Source: Tenacibaculum caenipelagi (GTDB lineage Bacteria > Bacteroidota > Bacteroidia > Flavobacteriales > Flavobacteriaceae). From it: a stretch of DNA of 64,000 bases. The notes beneath the pieces were generated by a model, which worked only from the letters and a program-made list of their open reading frames with translations, did not search any database and was not told the origin of the DNA. The stretch covers positions 620,001 through 684,000 of the forward strand of contig NZ_SNYH01000001.1 in the NCBI RefSeq assembly GCF_004363005.1, given 5' to 3'. Every line of letters starts with the position of its first letter. The first letter of the stretch is position 1. The position numbers and the translations under genes were made by a program. Shown piece after piece: positions 19,910 to 28,604 of this stretch.

Positions 19910-20236
19910 CTATTGTAGTTTTTCATTGTTATGATGACGATCGTGATCTCGTTTTGTCTTAATGTCTAATTTTTTATCAAAAGCTTCTTGTAAATTCACT
20001 CCCGTTTGATTTGCTAAACATAAAACGACAAACATAACATCGGCAAGTTCTTCGCCTAAATCTTTGTTCTTGTCACTTTCTTTTTCGCTCTGTTCACCAT
20101 AACGACGCGCAATAATTCGAGCAACCTCCCCTACTTCTTCAGTTAATTGCGCCATGTTTGTTAACTCATTAAAGTAACGAACTCCATGATTCTTTATCCA
20201 TTCATCTACTTGTTTTTGTGCGTCTTGAATATTCAT
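19910..20236 (-). CDS. MazG-like nucleotide pyrophosphohydrolase
   Basis: The 108-residue single-domain protein carries the all-alpha NTP pyrophosphatase metal site: LTEEVGEVARIIARRYG (ExxE) near residue 30 and DLGEELADVMFVVLCLANQTG (ExxD) near residue 62. Such short forms hydrolyse (d)NTPs to NMP and PPi and are thought to clean the nucleotide pool. Its true substrate cannot be deduced. First gene of the set leading to aroA. Confidence 0.88.
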   Translation of the reverse strand: MNIQDAQKQVDEWIKNHGVRYFNELTNMAQLTEEVGEVARIIARRYGEQSEKESDKNKDLGEELADVMFVVLCLANQTGVNLQEAFDKKLDIKTKRDHDRHHNNEKLQ

Positions 20237-20305
20237 TTTTTACTGTTTTTAGTATACTTTGATAAAAGTTTCAAAGATAAAACTTCTGTGTCTTAATCAG
20301 TTTAA

Positions 20306-21562
20306 CTATACTGTTTTTTCTAGGTTTATTGATGGATTAATTCCTACTTCTGAACTGCTATTTTTTTCTTTTTTTACAATTTGCATCAACATAAATAAAA
20401 ATAGCACCCCAATTCCCGATAATACAATCATAAAATTCCATGTATTATCAAATCCAATATTATCTATTAATTGCATTCCTGAATTATGCCCAAAAATATG
20501 AGACATTGAAAATGCAATACTATAATATGCCATATATTCTCCTTGGTTTCCTTTTTTGGCTCGCTCCATCACAAAAGCATTTGAGAAAGGGAATGCAATC
20601 ATTTCTCCGATAGTCATTAACAACATTCCTACAATTAAAATTCCAACCCAACCTGTTAAATTGATTACTACAAAACTTAACCCTGTAAGTAATAACCCAA
20701 AAAACATTAAGAACTCTTTGGTATGCTTACTTTTCTCTAACCAAGAAATAAGCGGCATTTCTAATAGAAAAATGAAAAATCCGTTCATTCCCAATAACAA
20801 CCCTATTTCTAATTCTGTTAAATGATGTACATCTTTGTAATACAGCGGCATAGTAGAAAAATATTGTAAGAAAATAAATCCGAAGACAAACATCCCTACA
20901 AAAAACACCCAAAAAGCTTTGTCTGAAAATACTGATTCTGGATTTTCTACCTTTATTTCGTCCTGTACTCTTGCCTTTTTAGGATGTAACACATTTACCA
21001 ATAGCAAAGTTGCTAAAATACAAGTAACTCCATCTACCCAGAACAATCCGCTATAACCTATTGAGGTAATTATTAACCCTCCAACAGCAGGCCCTGCAGA
21101 AAAACCTAAGTTAATTGCTAAGCGAATTAAAGTTACCGAACGCGTTTTATTTTCTATTTTACTATAGGTATTTAAAGCCACAAACATAGCAGGTCTGAAA
21201 GTATCTGCTACTAGCATCACCAAAAAAATACCTATACAAAATCCCCAAAAAGTATCTACAAACTGTAAGGCTATAAAAAGTAAACCTGTTAAAAACAAAC
21301 TGGTTTTCATCACTTTGTAAAACCCTATTTTATCTGCTAATTTCCCTCCTAGCCAAGATCCTACAACAGAACCTAATCCGAAGCAAGTCATAATCCAACC
21401 TACATCATTTAAGGTAAAATGTAAGCTTTCTCTCAAATACAATGACATAAACGGAATTACCATAGTTCCGGCTCTGTTAATTAAAGTTATTAAAGCCAAC
21501 CACCATACCTCTTTTGAGAGCCCTTTAAACGTATTTAGGTAGTTAAAATAAAGTTTTTTCAT
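20306..21562 (-). CDS. MFS exporter
   Basis: The 418-residue protein has about 12 membrane helices and the MFS loop motif GKLADKIGFYKVMK between helices 2 and 3, the pattern of drug/H+ antiporters and related exporters. ALNTYSKIENKTRSVTLIRLAINLGFSAGPAVGG resembles the central motif C of antiporters; these 34 residues lie near 130-163. It is the only gene behind the leader peptide and attenuator at 21599-21737, which suggests induction by translation stress and thus a role in export of a ribosome inhibitor. The substrate is unknown. Confidence 0.88.
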   Translation of the reverse strand: MKKLYFNYLNTFKGLSKEVWWLALITLINRAGTMVIPFMSLYLRESLHFTLNDVGWIMTCFGLGSVVGSWLGGKLADKIGFYKVMKTSLFLTGLLFIALQFVDTFWGFCIGIFLVMLVADTFRPAMFVALNTYSKIENKTRSVTLIRLAINLGFSAGPAVGGLIITSIGYSGLFWVDGVTCILATLLLVNVLHPKKARVQDEIKVENPESVFSDKAFWVFFVGMFVFGFIFLQYFSTMPLYYKDVHHLTELEIGLLLGMNGFFIFLLEMPLISWLEKSKHTKEFLMFFGLLLTGLSFVVINLTGWVGILIVGMLLMTIGEMIAFPFSNAFVMERAKKGNQGEYMAYYSIAFSMSHIFGHNSGMQLIDNIGFDNTWNFMIVLSGIGVLFLFMLMQIVKKEKNSSSEVGINPSINLEKTV

Positions 21563-21598
21563 AGTATTTAGTTAATTATTATTGATTAGTATAAAAAT

Positions 21599-21628
21599 AA
21601 AAAGCCCGACTTTACAGTCGGGCTTTTT
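21599..21628 (-). terminator. Attenuator terminator before the MFS exporter
   Basis: AAAAAGCCCGACT (21599-21611) and AGTCGGGCTTTTT (21616-21628) form a 13-base-pair stem with a 4-base loop. On the minus strand it ends with a T-run and lies 37 bases upstream of the MFS start. Its first-transcribed arm can instead pair with TCGGGCT inside the leader ORF (21678-21672), giving an antiterminator. Confidence 0.85.
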
Positions 21629-21656
21629 GTTATAGTTATATTTTATATAAACATAG

Positions 21657-21737
21657 TTATAATACATGTATAGCCCGATCCTCTCTGTGTCTCACCACAG
21701 TCGATTTACATTGCTTATATGTATTAAAAATTGTCAT
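21657..21737 (-). CDS. 26-residue leader peptide of the MFS attenuator
   Basis: An ATG at 21737-21735, preceded by the A-rich AAGAAATAATA typical of flavobacterial start regions, opens a 26-codon frame ending in TAA at 21657. The peptide contains YKQCKSTVVRHREDR and shows no run of one amino acid. Codons 20-22 (GAT CGG GCT) contain TCGGGCT, which can pair with the 5' arm of the terminator. An upstream hairpin CTGTG-GTGAGA-CACAG extended by CGA/TCG can in turn sequester it. A ribosome halted before about codon 14 would cover the first strand and leave the antiterminator free; a ribosome reaching the stop codon would cover it. This is the logic of translation attenuation. Confidence 0.65.
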   Translation of the reverse strand: MTIFNTYKQCKSTVVRHREDRAIHVL

Positions 21738-21758
21738 TATTATTTCTTGATTGAGATG

Positions 21759-21787
21759 TAAAACTAGTAAAAAAATAAATATCCCAA
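21759..21787 (-). promoter_or_regulatory. Promoter of the leader peptide-MFS unit
   Basis: Minus-strand TTG (21787-21785), 18 bases, then TAGTTTTA (21766-21759), one mismatch from TAnnTTTG. It lies after the stop of the cyclase gene and 21 bases before the leader ATG. Confidence 0.45.
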
Positions 21788-21797
21788 CAAAAAAGTT

Positions 21798-22547
21798 TTA
21801 AATAATTTCGTAAAGCGTAGGTTTACTGGGTGTAGCGTCGTTTTCAAACGGTGCAATCATCAAATTTAGAAAATAGGTTCCGTCTTTGATATTATTTGAT
21901 ACATAAATAAATTCGGTAATAGTTGCCCTCATTCTAATCGCTCCTTTCGTATTCCAAAAGGCATTATGTGCTAATAATTTTCCTTCATCCTTCTCTTTAT
22001 CTACCGAGGGTAAATCAATTAACAAATGCTCAATCCCTTTTTCTTTTAGATACTCTGCAGCTTCTTCTAACAAATAAGGTGGATTTGTATTAGAGTATCG
22101 CATCGATTTTTTATCTGATAAATTCGGGATTGTTCTAATTACTATAGCTTCTCTTTTTTTGTTTCCTAAAGCATATTGTAACTGCTTTTTAGAAATTACA
22201 AAATCTTTATTTTCTATTTGTTCTGGAGCTATAGTTACTACTTCGGTTAAAAAGAAAAACTTTTCTAAATTCTTATTTATTGAATAGACTTTTTCAGTAA
22301 TATGACCTACACACTCGGTATGTGTTATATGCGAATGTGGATTGAACTGTATATTATTAAAGTTTACATCGGCCCCTTCTTTTACACTTCCTGTCCAATC
22401 ACCCTCAGACACTGGATATATTTTAGGATCGTCAAGATACCAAGCATTCACATTTTCTTTAGAAGTATCAATGGCTATTGAAATATCAAGTGGCTTTGAT
22501 AAATCAATTTTATATTTTCTCGAATTATATTCAATAGTTGCTATCAT
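21798..22547 (-). CDS. Cyclase (kynurenine formamidase-like) family protein
   Basis: The 249-residue protein resembles metal-dependent cyclase/formamidase proteins. It begins with a beta-rich segment and carries NPHSHITHTECVGHI near residues 49-63, the place of the family motif HxGTHxDxP; here Glu stands where Asp is usual and the Gly is missing, so the metal site is atypical. EEAAEYLKEKGIEHLLIDLPSVD is a second family-like block (residues 160-182). The ATG at 22547 is preferred to the TTG at 22553, which overlaps a TATATTTG box. It follows hemW by 12 bases and may be co-transcribed with it. Confidence 0.8.
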   Translation of the reverse strand: MIATIEYNSRKYKIDLSKPLDISIAIDTSKENVNAWYLDDPKIYPVSEGDWTGSVKEGADVNFNNIQFNPHSHITHTECVGHITEKVYSINKNLEKFFFLTEVVTIAPEQIENKDFVISKKQLQYALGNKKREAIVIRTIPNLSDKKSMRYSNTNPPYLLEEAAEYLKEKGIEHLLIDLPSVDKEKDEGKLLAHNAFWNTKGAIRMRATITEFIYVSNNIKDGTYFLNLMIAPFENDATPSKPTLYEII

Positions 22548-22550
22548 ACT

Positions 22551-22558
22551 CAAATATA
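22551..22558 (-). promoter_or_regulatory. Possible -7 box of the cyclase gene
   Basis: Perfect TATATTTG on the minus strand, ending 3 bases before the ATG at 22547. If used, the transcript would be leaderless. The nearest TTG is 25 bases upstream, longer than usual. Confidence 0.3.
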
Positions 22559-22559
22559 C

Positions 22560-23720
22560 TTAAATAATAAATAGTTCTGAAGCCAACCCGTCTGCTAGAA
22601 ACTTTCCTTTTGATGTAGTTTTTAAAACACCTCCATCATTATAAGAGGGTTCAGTTTGATTTTCTTCGTTCACAATGATTAATAGACCTTGAGTAATAAA
22701 CTTCTCAGCATTTTTGAGAAGTTCTTTTCTAAATTCTTCCCCGAAATCCTGTGCAATTTTTTCTAACGACACTCCCCAAATGGTTCTTAATCCTGTCATT
22801 AAATATTCATTAAACTGATCTTTTATAGTGAGTTTTTCTTGTTCCAAAGGGAGTTTTCCCTCTTGAATTGCTTTGATATATTTTGCATTATTGGCTACAT
22901 TCCAGCTACGATGTGTTTTATTAAACGAATGTGCTGACGGGCCAATTCCTATATATTTTTTACCTAACCAGTAACTCGTATTGTGTTTTGAAAAATAGTT
23001 CGGTTTTCCAAAGTTGGAAATTTCGTAGTGAACAAATCCATTTTTAGCGGTTTCTGCTACCAGAATATCAAAATGTTCTTTGGCTACAGCTTCGTCAACA
23101 TCTGGGTATTTTCCTTGTTTGATAAACGAATCTAACGCTGTTTTAGGTTCTACCGTTAACGCATATGATGAAATATGATTGATACCGAAATCAAAAGCTA
23201 TTTGCAGATTTTCTCTCCAACGTTCATTACTCATATTCGGAACTCCGTAAATCAAATCGATCGTAATATTATCAAAGTGGCGAGTCGCCACTGACAAACA
23301 TTCTGTTGCTTCTTGTGCATTATGAGCGCGGTTCATTAACTGTAAATCCTCTTCAAAAAAAGATTGAATTCCAATACTTAAACGGTTAATAGGTGTATTC
23401 GCTAACTCTATTATTTTTCCTTCAGACAAATCGTCTGGATTGGCTTCTAAAGTAATCTCAGGTTTGTTTACTACTGTATAGTTTTTACAAATCGTTTTCA
23501 GTAATAGTTCTATTTCTTGAATAGATAGCAAACTAGGTGTTCCTCCTCCAAAATAGATAGTTTCTATTACTTCATTTTGTAGTTCTTCCTTTCGCAATTC
23601 TAATTCTCTCACCAAGCAAGAAACTAACTCCTTTTTCTTTTTTAAAGAGGTAGAAAAGTGAAAGTCGCAATAATAGCACGCTTGCTTACAAAATGGGATA
23701 TGTAGATAAATTCCTGCCAA
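22560..23720 (-). CDS. hemW: HemW-like radical-SAM heme chaperone
   Basis: The 386-residue protein starts AGIYLHIPFCKQACYYCDFHF, with the CxxxCxxC cluster motif within the first 20 residues, followed by IYFGGGTPSLL, LEANPDD and LSIGIQSF, all typical of HemW. It lacks the extra Cys of true coproporphyrinogen oxidase HemN; HemW binds heme and passes it to respiratory enzymes. The start is a TTG at 23720-23718, because the frame upstream is closed by stops in a heptamer repeat that begins four bases away. Relatives usually have ATG at this position (from memory), so the repeat may have altered the start region. Confidence 0.92.
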   Translation of the reverse strand: MAGIYLHIPFCKQACYYCDFHFSTSLKKKKELVSCLVRELELRKEELQNEVIETIYFGGGTPSLLSIQEIELLLKTICKNYTVVNKPEITLEANPDDLSEGKIIELANTPINRLSIGIQSFFEEDLQLMNRAHNAQEATECLSVATRHFDNITIDLIYGVPNMSNERWRENLQIAFDFGINHISSYALTVEPKTALDSFIKQGKYPDVDEAVAKEHFDILVAETAKNGFVHYEISNFGKPNYFSKHNTSYWLGKKYIGIGPSAHSFNKTHRSWNVANNAKYIKAIQEGKLPLEQEKLTIKDQFNEYLMTGLRTIWGVSLEKIAQDFGEEFRKELLKNAEKFITQGLLIIVNEENQTEPSYNDGGVLKTTSKGKFLADGLASELFII

Positions 23721-23723
23721 ATC

Positions 23724-23772
23724 AGTTATCAGTTATCAGTTATCAGTTATCAGTTATCAGTTATCAGTTATC
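23724..23772. repeat. Seven tandem copies of AGTTATC
   Basis: Seven exact copies of a 7-base unit (AGTTATC on plus, GATAACT on minus) fill the space between the four-helix-bundle gene and hemW. The unit length is not a multiple of three and every frame has stops, so it cannot be coding. Such heptamer arrays can change copy number by slippage; here that would alter the hemW leader. Confidence 0.92.
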
Positions 23773-23776
23773 AAGA

Positions 23777-24136
23777 TTACTTATTAATTCTTGTTTTCTT
23801 TAAAATTGAAAATAAAATTTTAGCTATTTCATCAGCTTTTTCAAACAACTCCTCATACTCATCTATTCTTAACTCTTTACTATCTTTTAACAAAGACAAC
23901 CAATATTTAGTTTCTAAACATTCTTTATAAGCTATTGAAATTTTTGCTGAAAAATCTGCTTTAGAAATTGATCCATTTGCTTCTACAATATTTGCTCCAA
24001 CAGAGGTTCCACTTCTCAATACTTGTTTAGATAATACAAACTCTTTGTTTATAGTCATTAAGCTCTTACTTAATTTTATAATAGAGAGCGCAAAATCGTA
24101 CGATTTATTTTGAAGTGGGTTATTCTCTAATTTCAT
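23777..24136 (-). CDS. Four-helix-bundle protein (S23/23S rRNA-intervening-sequence family)
   Basis: The 119-residue protein is fully helical with the family landmarks SYDFALSIIKLSKSL, LSKQVLRSGTSVGANIVEANGS and AYKECLETKYWLSLL. Members were first seen encoded in intervening sequences of 23S rRNA but are scattered as single genes in Bacteroidota chromosomes. The known fold is a pentamer of four-helix bundles; the function is unknown. Here it lies between ruvC and hemW, with the heptamer repeat on one side and an AT-rich stretch with diverged TGATAA-like words on the other, as if inserted into an older gene pair. Confidence 0.93.
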   Translation of the reverse strand: MKLENNPLQNKSYDFALSIIKLSKSLMTINKEFVLSKQVLRSGTSVGANIVEANGSISKADFSAKISIAYKECLETKYWLSLLKDSKELRIDEYEELFEKADEIAKILFSILKKTRINK

Positions 24137-24182
24137 AGCTATAAATTGATAATTTGTTACTGTTAATTGAGCTTTGAAAAAA

Positions 24183-24737
24183 TCAGTTTTTGATTTTTTT
24201 CGGGTTTTGTTTTACAAACGCTGCCCAACCTGTATAGTTCTTACCTCCTACTTTAGTTCCTGAATTATAGTAATGACATACAGCAGCTGCCAAACCATCA
24301 GTAGCATCCAAATTTTTAGGCAACTCTTTTAAGTTTAATAGCGATTTTAGCATTAATGCTACTTGTTCTTTACTAGAGGTACCTTTACCTGTAATTGCCA
24401 TTTTTATTTTTTTTGGCGCATACTCCGTTACAGGAATTTGACGTGACAATCCTGCTGCCATGGCTACTCCTTGTGCACGTCCTAGTTTTAACATGGATTG
24501 TACATTCTTTCCAAAAAAAGGAGCTTCCAACGCAATTTCATCTGGATGATAGGTATCAATCAACTCAATAGTGCGTTCAAAAATGATTTTCAACTTTAGG
24601 TAATGATCATCATATTTTTTTAAGAGCAATTCGTTCATTTGAACAAATTCCATCTTTTTTCCTACTACCTTTATAATTCCGAACCCCATAATGGAGGTTC
24701 CTGGGTCAATACCTAATATAATTTTTTCTGTCTTCAA
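24183..24737 (-). CDS. ruvC: Crossover junction endodeoxyribonuclease RuvC
   Basis: The 184-residue Holliday-junction resolvase has the RNase H-like fold: ILGIDPGTSIMGFGII (first catalytic Asp) at the start, EAPFFGKNVQSMLKLGRAQG around residues 70-90, and DATDGLAAAVCHYY with the last catalytic Asp residues. The start is a TTG at 24737; no ATG lies in frame between it and the preceding stop. It starts 8 bases after the adenine deaminase stop, so the two are probably co-transcribed. Confidence 0.96.
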   Translation of the reverse strand: MKTEKIILGIDPGTSIMGFGIIKVVGKKMEFVQMNELLLKKYDDHYLKLKIIFERTIELIDTYHPDEIALEAPFFGKNVQSMLKLGRAQGVAMAAGLSRQIPVTEYAPKKIKMAITGKGTSSKEQVALMLKSLLNLKELPKNLDATDGLAAAVCHYYNSGTKVGGKNYTGWAAFVKQNPKKIKN

Positions 24738-24745
24738 ACTCTCGC

Positions 24746-26368
24746 TTATTTAACTTCTAATGAAGTAAATTTAAATGTATTTCCGTCAAACAATCCTTTG
24801 TCAGATAGTTTTAAGGATGGAATTACCAACAACGCCATAAAAGACAATGTCATATACGGAGCTCGTAACTTACTACCTAGTTGTTTTGCCATGGCATCCA
24901 ATTCTGCATAAGCTTTTCCTATTTCAACCGCTGGTTTATCTGACATGATTCCTGCAACGGGGAGCGAAACTACTTTTTCTTCTGAAGTGGTTACGGCACA
25001 AACTCCTCCTTTATTTTCAATCAGTAAGTTTACCGCTTTACATATCAACTCATCCGACACTCCAACTGCTATAATATTATGAGAATCATGACCAACTGAA
25101 CTCGCTATCGCCCCTTCTTTTAATCCAAAATTTTTAATAAAAGCTATCGAAGGTTCAGTATTTTGATAACGATTTACTACGGTCATTTTTAACACATCGT
25201 TCTCTACATCTGAAACTAAATTTCCATCTTTTATCAACGAATTTGCTTCTATTTCATTCGTCACTAATTCTCCATCTAAAGCTTCAATAACTCGGATCTT
25301 TTCAGATGCTGAATGAAACTCAAAATCAACAACGTTTTTTTTATCAGTATCAAAATTATTCAACACTTCAAAATCTACATGCTCTACAAATGATTTTCCA
25401 TTTTCAGCCACTAATTCACCATTAATGTATGTTTGGAGTACTTCAAACTTTTGCAAGTCTTTTACTATAATAAAATCGGCATCATCTCCTTCGTTTAACG
25501 TACCTACATCAAGATTATAATGCTCCACTGGATTGACACAAGCTGCTTGTAATACTTTAAACACATCCATTCCTTTTGCTACTGCACGCTCACATAACTG
25601 ATCGATATGCCCTAATAACAAATCATCTGGATGTTTGTCATCCGAACAGAACATCATATTCTCATAATATTCAGGGAGTAGATTTATCAATGCTTTAAAG
25701 TTTTTTGCGGCACTTCCTTCTCGAATGATTACTTTCATTCCTTTTTGAAGCTTTTCTAAACCTTCTTCATACGTAAAACATTCGTGGTCTGTATAAATTC
25801 CTGCTGCTATGTACTTATCTAAATCTTCTCCTCTTAGTCCTGGTGCATGTCCATCCACTGGTTTGTTGTAGTGTTTTGCCCAAGCGATTTTTTTCAATAC
25901 CTCTTTATCTTGATAAATGACTCCCGGGTAATTCATCATTTCTGCTAAATATTTGACATCAGGATTCTGCATCATCTTTTTGATATCTTCTGAATCAATT
26001 ACCGCTCCGGCACTTTCAAAAGAAGTCGCTGGCACACAAGATGGAGCTCCGAAATTGAATTTTAACGGAACCTTCTTTCCGTTTTCAATCATAAAATCTA
26101 CACCTCTTACACCTAATACGTTCGCAATTTCATGCGGGTCAGATACGGTTGCTACCGTACCATGCGTTACGGCTATTTTTGCAAACTCTGATGGCACTAG
26201 CATTGAACTTTCAATATGAATATGAGCATCTATAAATCCAGGTAAAATATAGTTTTCTTCAGCATGATCTACTTCTTTTATTTTCGTAATTTTTCCTGCT
26301 TCAACCTCAACTTCTCCTTTGAAAATTCTTTTGTTTTGTATATCGACTATATTTCCTTGTACTCTCAT
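24746..26368 (-). CDS. ade: Adenine deaminase
   Basis: The 540-residue amidohydrolase converts adenine to hypoxanthine. Metal-binding motifs are visible: [19 protein letters not shown] near residue 50, [22 protein letters not shown] and [11 protein letters not shown]. The C-terminal blocks [13 protein letters not shown] and [11 protein letters not shown] match bacterial Ade. The frame opens at 26422, but the ATG at 26368 ([16 protein letters not shown]) is chosen because the extra N-terminus lies in the terminator hairpin at 26415-26440. Confidence 0.95.
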   Translation of the reverse strand: MRVQGNIVDIQNKRIFKGEVEVEAGKITKIKEVDHAEENYILPGFIDAHIHIESSMLVPSEFAKIAVTHGTVATVSDPHEIANVLGVRGVDFMIENGKKVPLKFNFGAPSCVPATSFESAGAVIDSEDIKKMMQNPDVKYLAEMMNYPGVIYQDKEVLKKIAWAKHYNKPVDGHAPGLRGEDLDKYIAAGIYTDHECFTYEEGLEKLQKGMKVIIREGSAAKNFKALINLLPEYYENMMFCSDDKHPDDLLLGHIDQLCERAVAKGMDVFKVLQAACVNPVEHYNLDVGTLNEGDDADFIIVKDLQKFEVLQTYINGELVAENGKSFVEHVDFEVLNNFDTDKKNVVDFEFHSASEKIRVIEALDGELVTNEIEANSLIKDGNLVSDVENDVLKMTVVNRYQNTEPSIAFIKNFGLKEGAIASSVGHDSHNIIAVGVSDELICKAVNLLIENKGGVCAVTTSEEKVVSLPVAGIMSDKPAVEIGKAYAELDAMAKQLGSKLRAPYMTLSFMALLVIPSLKLSDKGLFDGNTFKFTSLEVK

Positions 26369-26414
26369 AATTCTTGATTTTACTATGCTAAAATACGTAG
26401 TATTTATGCATAAA

Positions 26415-26440
26415 AAAAGCATCCTGTTCTGGATGCTTTT
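26415..26440 (-). terminator. Terminator after pckA
   Basis: AAAAGCATCC (26415-26424) and GGATGCTTTT (26431-26440) form a stem with a 6-base loop, followed by T residues on the minus strand (AAAAAAA on plus at 26412-26418). It lies 9 bases past the pckA stop. Confidence 0.85.
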
Positions 26441-26448
26441 TAAAGTTA

Positions 26449-28056
26449 TTATTTTTCTGCTACTGGAGGTCCACCAGCTAAAATTTCATCATTCGCATAG
26501 TCTTTAAACTTTTTAAAGTTGTTTCTAAACGAATCTGCTAATTTATGTGCAGTTTTGTAATATTCTTCGTCATTATCCCAAGCTTTACGTTGACTTAACA
26601 ACTCATCTGGAACTCCAGGACATGTTCTTGGTTGTGCTAAACCGAATACAGAGTGAATTCTGAAATCCTCAGGAGTGCTTCCTAACTCACCGTTTAACGC
26701 TGCATTAATCATTGCACGCGTGTATTTTAACTTCATACGGTTACCAACTCCATAAGGTCCTGCAAACCATCCTGTATTTACTAACCAAACATTTACATCT
26801 GTTTCTTTCATCTTTTTGCTTAACATCTCAGCATAACGAGTTGGATGTAATGGCATAAATGGAGCTCCAAAACACGCTGAAAAACTTGGTTGTGGCTCAG
26901 TTACTCCTGCTTCAGTACCTGCTACTTTCGCAGTATACCCAGAAATAAAGTGATAAGCCGCTTGACCTGGTGTTAATTTTGAGATTGGAGGCAATACTCC
27001 AAAAGCATCAGCTGTTAAAAAGAAGATGTTTTTAGGGTTTTTACCCATTGATGGAGTTTGAATATTTTCAATGTGATAAATTGGATAACTTACACGTGTA
27101 TTTTGTGTAATAGTTGTATCAGCAAAATCAACATTTCCTTTATCATCCATTACAATGTTTTCTAGGATTGCTCCTCTTTTGATTGCTCCGTAAATTTCTG
27201 GCTCTTTTTCTTGAGATAAGTCGATTACTTTTGCGTAACATCCTCCTTCAAAATTGAAGATGGTGTTTTCAGCAGTCCAACCATGCTCATCATCACCAAT
27301 TAAACTACGGTTAGGATCAGTAGATAAAGTTGTTTTACCTGTACCTGATAATCCGAAGAAAATAGCCGTATCACCTTCTTTACCAACATTTGCAGAACAG
27401 TGCATTGGTAAAGTGTTTTTAAATACTGGTAAAATAAAGTTTAACGCAGAGAAAATTCCTTTTTTAATCTCCCCTGTATAACCTGTTCCTCCTATTAATG
27501 CTATTTTTTTACCAAAGTTTAAGATAGCAAAGTTGTGTTGACGTGTCCCATCAACTTCAGGGTCTGCCATAAAACCTGGAGCATTTACTACTGTCCATTC
27601 TGGTGAAAAAGTTTTTAACTCTTCTGCTGTAGGACGTAAGAACATATTATATGCAAACATGTTACTCCATGGATATTCGTTTACAACACGAATATTTAAC
27701 TTATAAGCTTCGTCTGCACATGCATAACTATCACGTACAAATACTTCTTTATTTGATAAGTAGTTAGTTACTTTATCATATAGTTTATCAAATTTTTCTG
27801 AATCGAAAGGAATGTTGATGTCTCCCCACCATACTTCATCTTTCGTTATATCGTCTTTAACGATAAAACGATCCATAGGAGAACGTCCTGTAAACTCACC
27901 TGTTTCAACAGCTAATGCTCCGAAACTAGTTTCTTTCCCTTGTCCCTTTTCAATAGTGATGTCGTGTAACTCGTCTGAAGTTAATTGATAACGAACCGTA
28001 GCGTCTTTTATGCCTAAGTTATCTAACGATATCGTTTTCGTATCAAGATTTGTCAT
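26449..28056 (-). CDS. pckA: Phosphoenolpyruvate carboxykinase (ATP)
   Basis: The 535-residue enzyme converts oxaloacetate and ATP to phosphoenolpyruvate in gluconeogenesis. The nucleotide loop is [16 protein letters not shown], followed by LIGDDEHGW (metal site) and [28 protein letters not shown] near residue 55 is the oxaloacetate site. The length is normal. It is a single-gene unit with its own promoter and terminator. Confidence 0.98.
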   Translation of the reverse strand: MTNLDTKTISLDNLGIKDATVRYQLTSDELHDITIEKGQGKETSFGALAVETGEFTGRSPMDRFIVKDDITKDEVWWGDINIPFDSEKFDKLYDKVTNYLSNKEVFVRDSYACADEAYKLNIRVVNEYPWSNMFAYNMFLRPTAEELKTFSPEWTVVNAPGFMADPEVDGTRQHNFAILNFGKKIALIGGTGYTGEIKKGIFSALNFILPVFKNTLPMHCSANVGKEGDTAIFFGLSGTGKTTLSTDPNRSLIGDDEHGWTAENTIFNFEGGCYAKVIDLSQEKEPEIYGAIKRGAILENIVMDDKGNVDFADTTITQNTRVSYPIYHIENIQTPSMGKNPKNIFFLTADAFGVLPPISKLTPGQAAYHFISGYTAKVAGTEAGVTEPQPSFSACFGAPFMPLHPTRYAEMLSKKMKETDVNVWLVNTGWFAGPYGVGNRMKLKYTRAMINAALNGELGSTPEDFRIHSVFGLAQPRTCPGVPDELLSQRKAWDNDEEYYKTAHKLADSFRNNFKKFKDYANDEILAGGPPVAEK

Positions 28057-28088
28057 CTTAAAAGATTTTAGTTGTGTTTAATTTTGGA

Positions 28089-28096
28089 CAAAAATA
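28089..28096 (-). promoter_or_regulatory. Promoter -7 box of pckA
   Basis: Perfect TATTTTTG on the minus strand, 32 bases before the pckA ATG. No clear TTG upstream. Confidence 0.45.
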
Positions 28097-28142
28097 GTTC
28101 TTTTTGATTAAACAGCTATATCATTAAAAGATTTTATCACCT

Positions 28143-28523
28143 TTAATTTTTAATCGCTTTCTTAAAAAAACTATATGCTAACAAGCCCCATCCTATGATT
28201 AACAAGACTCCTCCCAAAGGTGTTACAAACCAAATTATTTTAGCAGGAATATTCAACAAATAAATTAAGTAAATAGATCCCGAAAACATTAAAATACCTG
28301 TCATCAAAAAATAACTAATTCTATTCTTTTCTTTACTTGTAAACTCGCTAAACATATTTACAAAAAGTAATAATAACACATGTAAAAACTGATAGCGAAC
28401 TGCAGTTTGAAAACTCTCTAACGCTTCAGGTGTTAACTTTGTTTTTAATGCATGTGCTCCAAAGGCTCCTAAAATTACAGCAATCACTCCTAAAACTGCT
28501 GCTATTGTTAAATTTTTATACAT
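28143..28523 (-). CDS. DUF423 family membrane protein
   Basis: The 126-residue protein has four membrane helices and the DUF423 pattern GVIAVILGAFGAHALK near the start, ESFQTAVRYQFLHVLLLL and FVTPLGGVLLIIGWGLL near the end. The function of this conserved family is not known. It lies upstream of pckA and is divergent from the saccharopine dehydrogenase-like gene. Confidence 0.9.
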   Translation of the reverse strand: MYKNLTIAAVLGVIAVILGAFGAHALKTKLTPEALESFQTAVRYQFLHVLLLLFVNMFSEFTSKEKNRISYFLMTGILMFSGSIYLIYLLNIPAKIIWFVTPLGGVLLIIGWGLLAYSFFKKAIKN

Positions 28524-28604
28524 TTAATCTATTTTTGTTTAAATTTAAACTTTTTTAGCGATATTGTCGCCTCAAATTATTTAGATAACAAAAGTACATT
28601 ATAA

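Noticed and set aside
23724..23772. Heptamer array as a CRISPR
   Set aside because: Units are contiguous with no spacers and no cas genes are present.
23777..24136. Four-helix-bundle gene as part of an rRNA intervening sequence
   Set aside because: No 23S rRNA sequence is nearby; it lies between ruvC and hemW.
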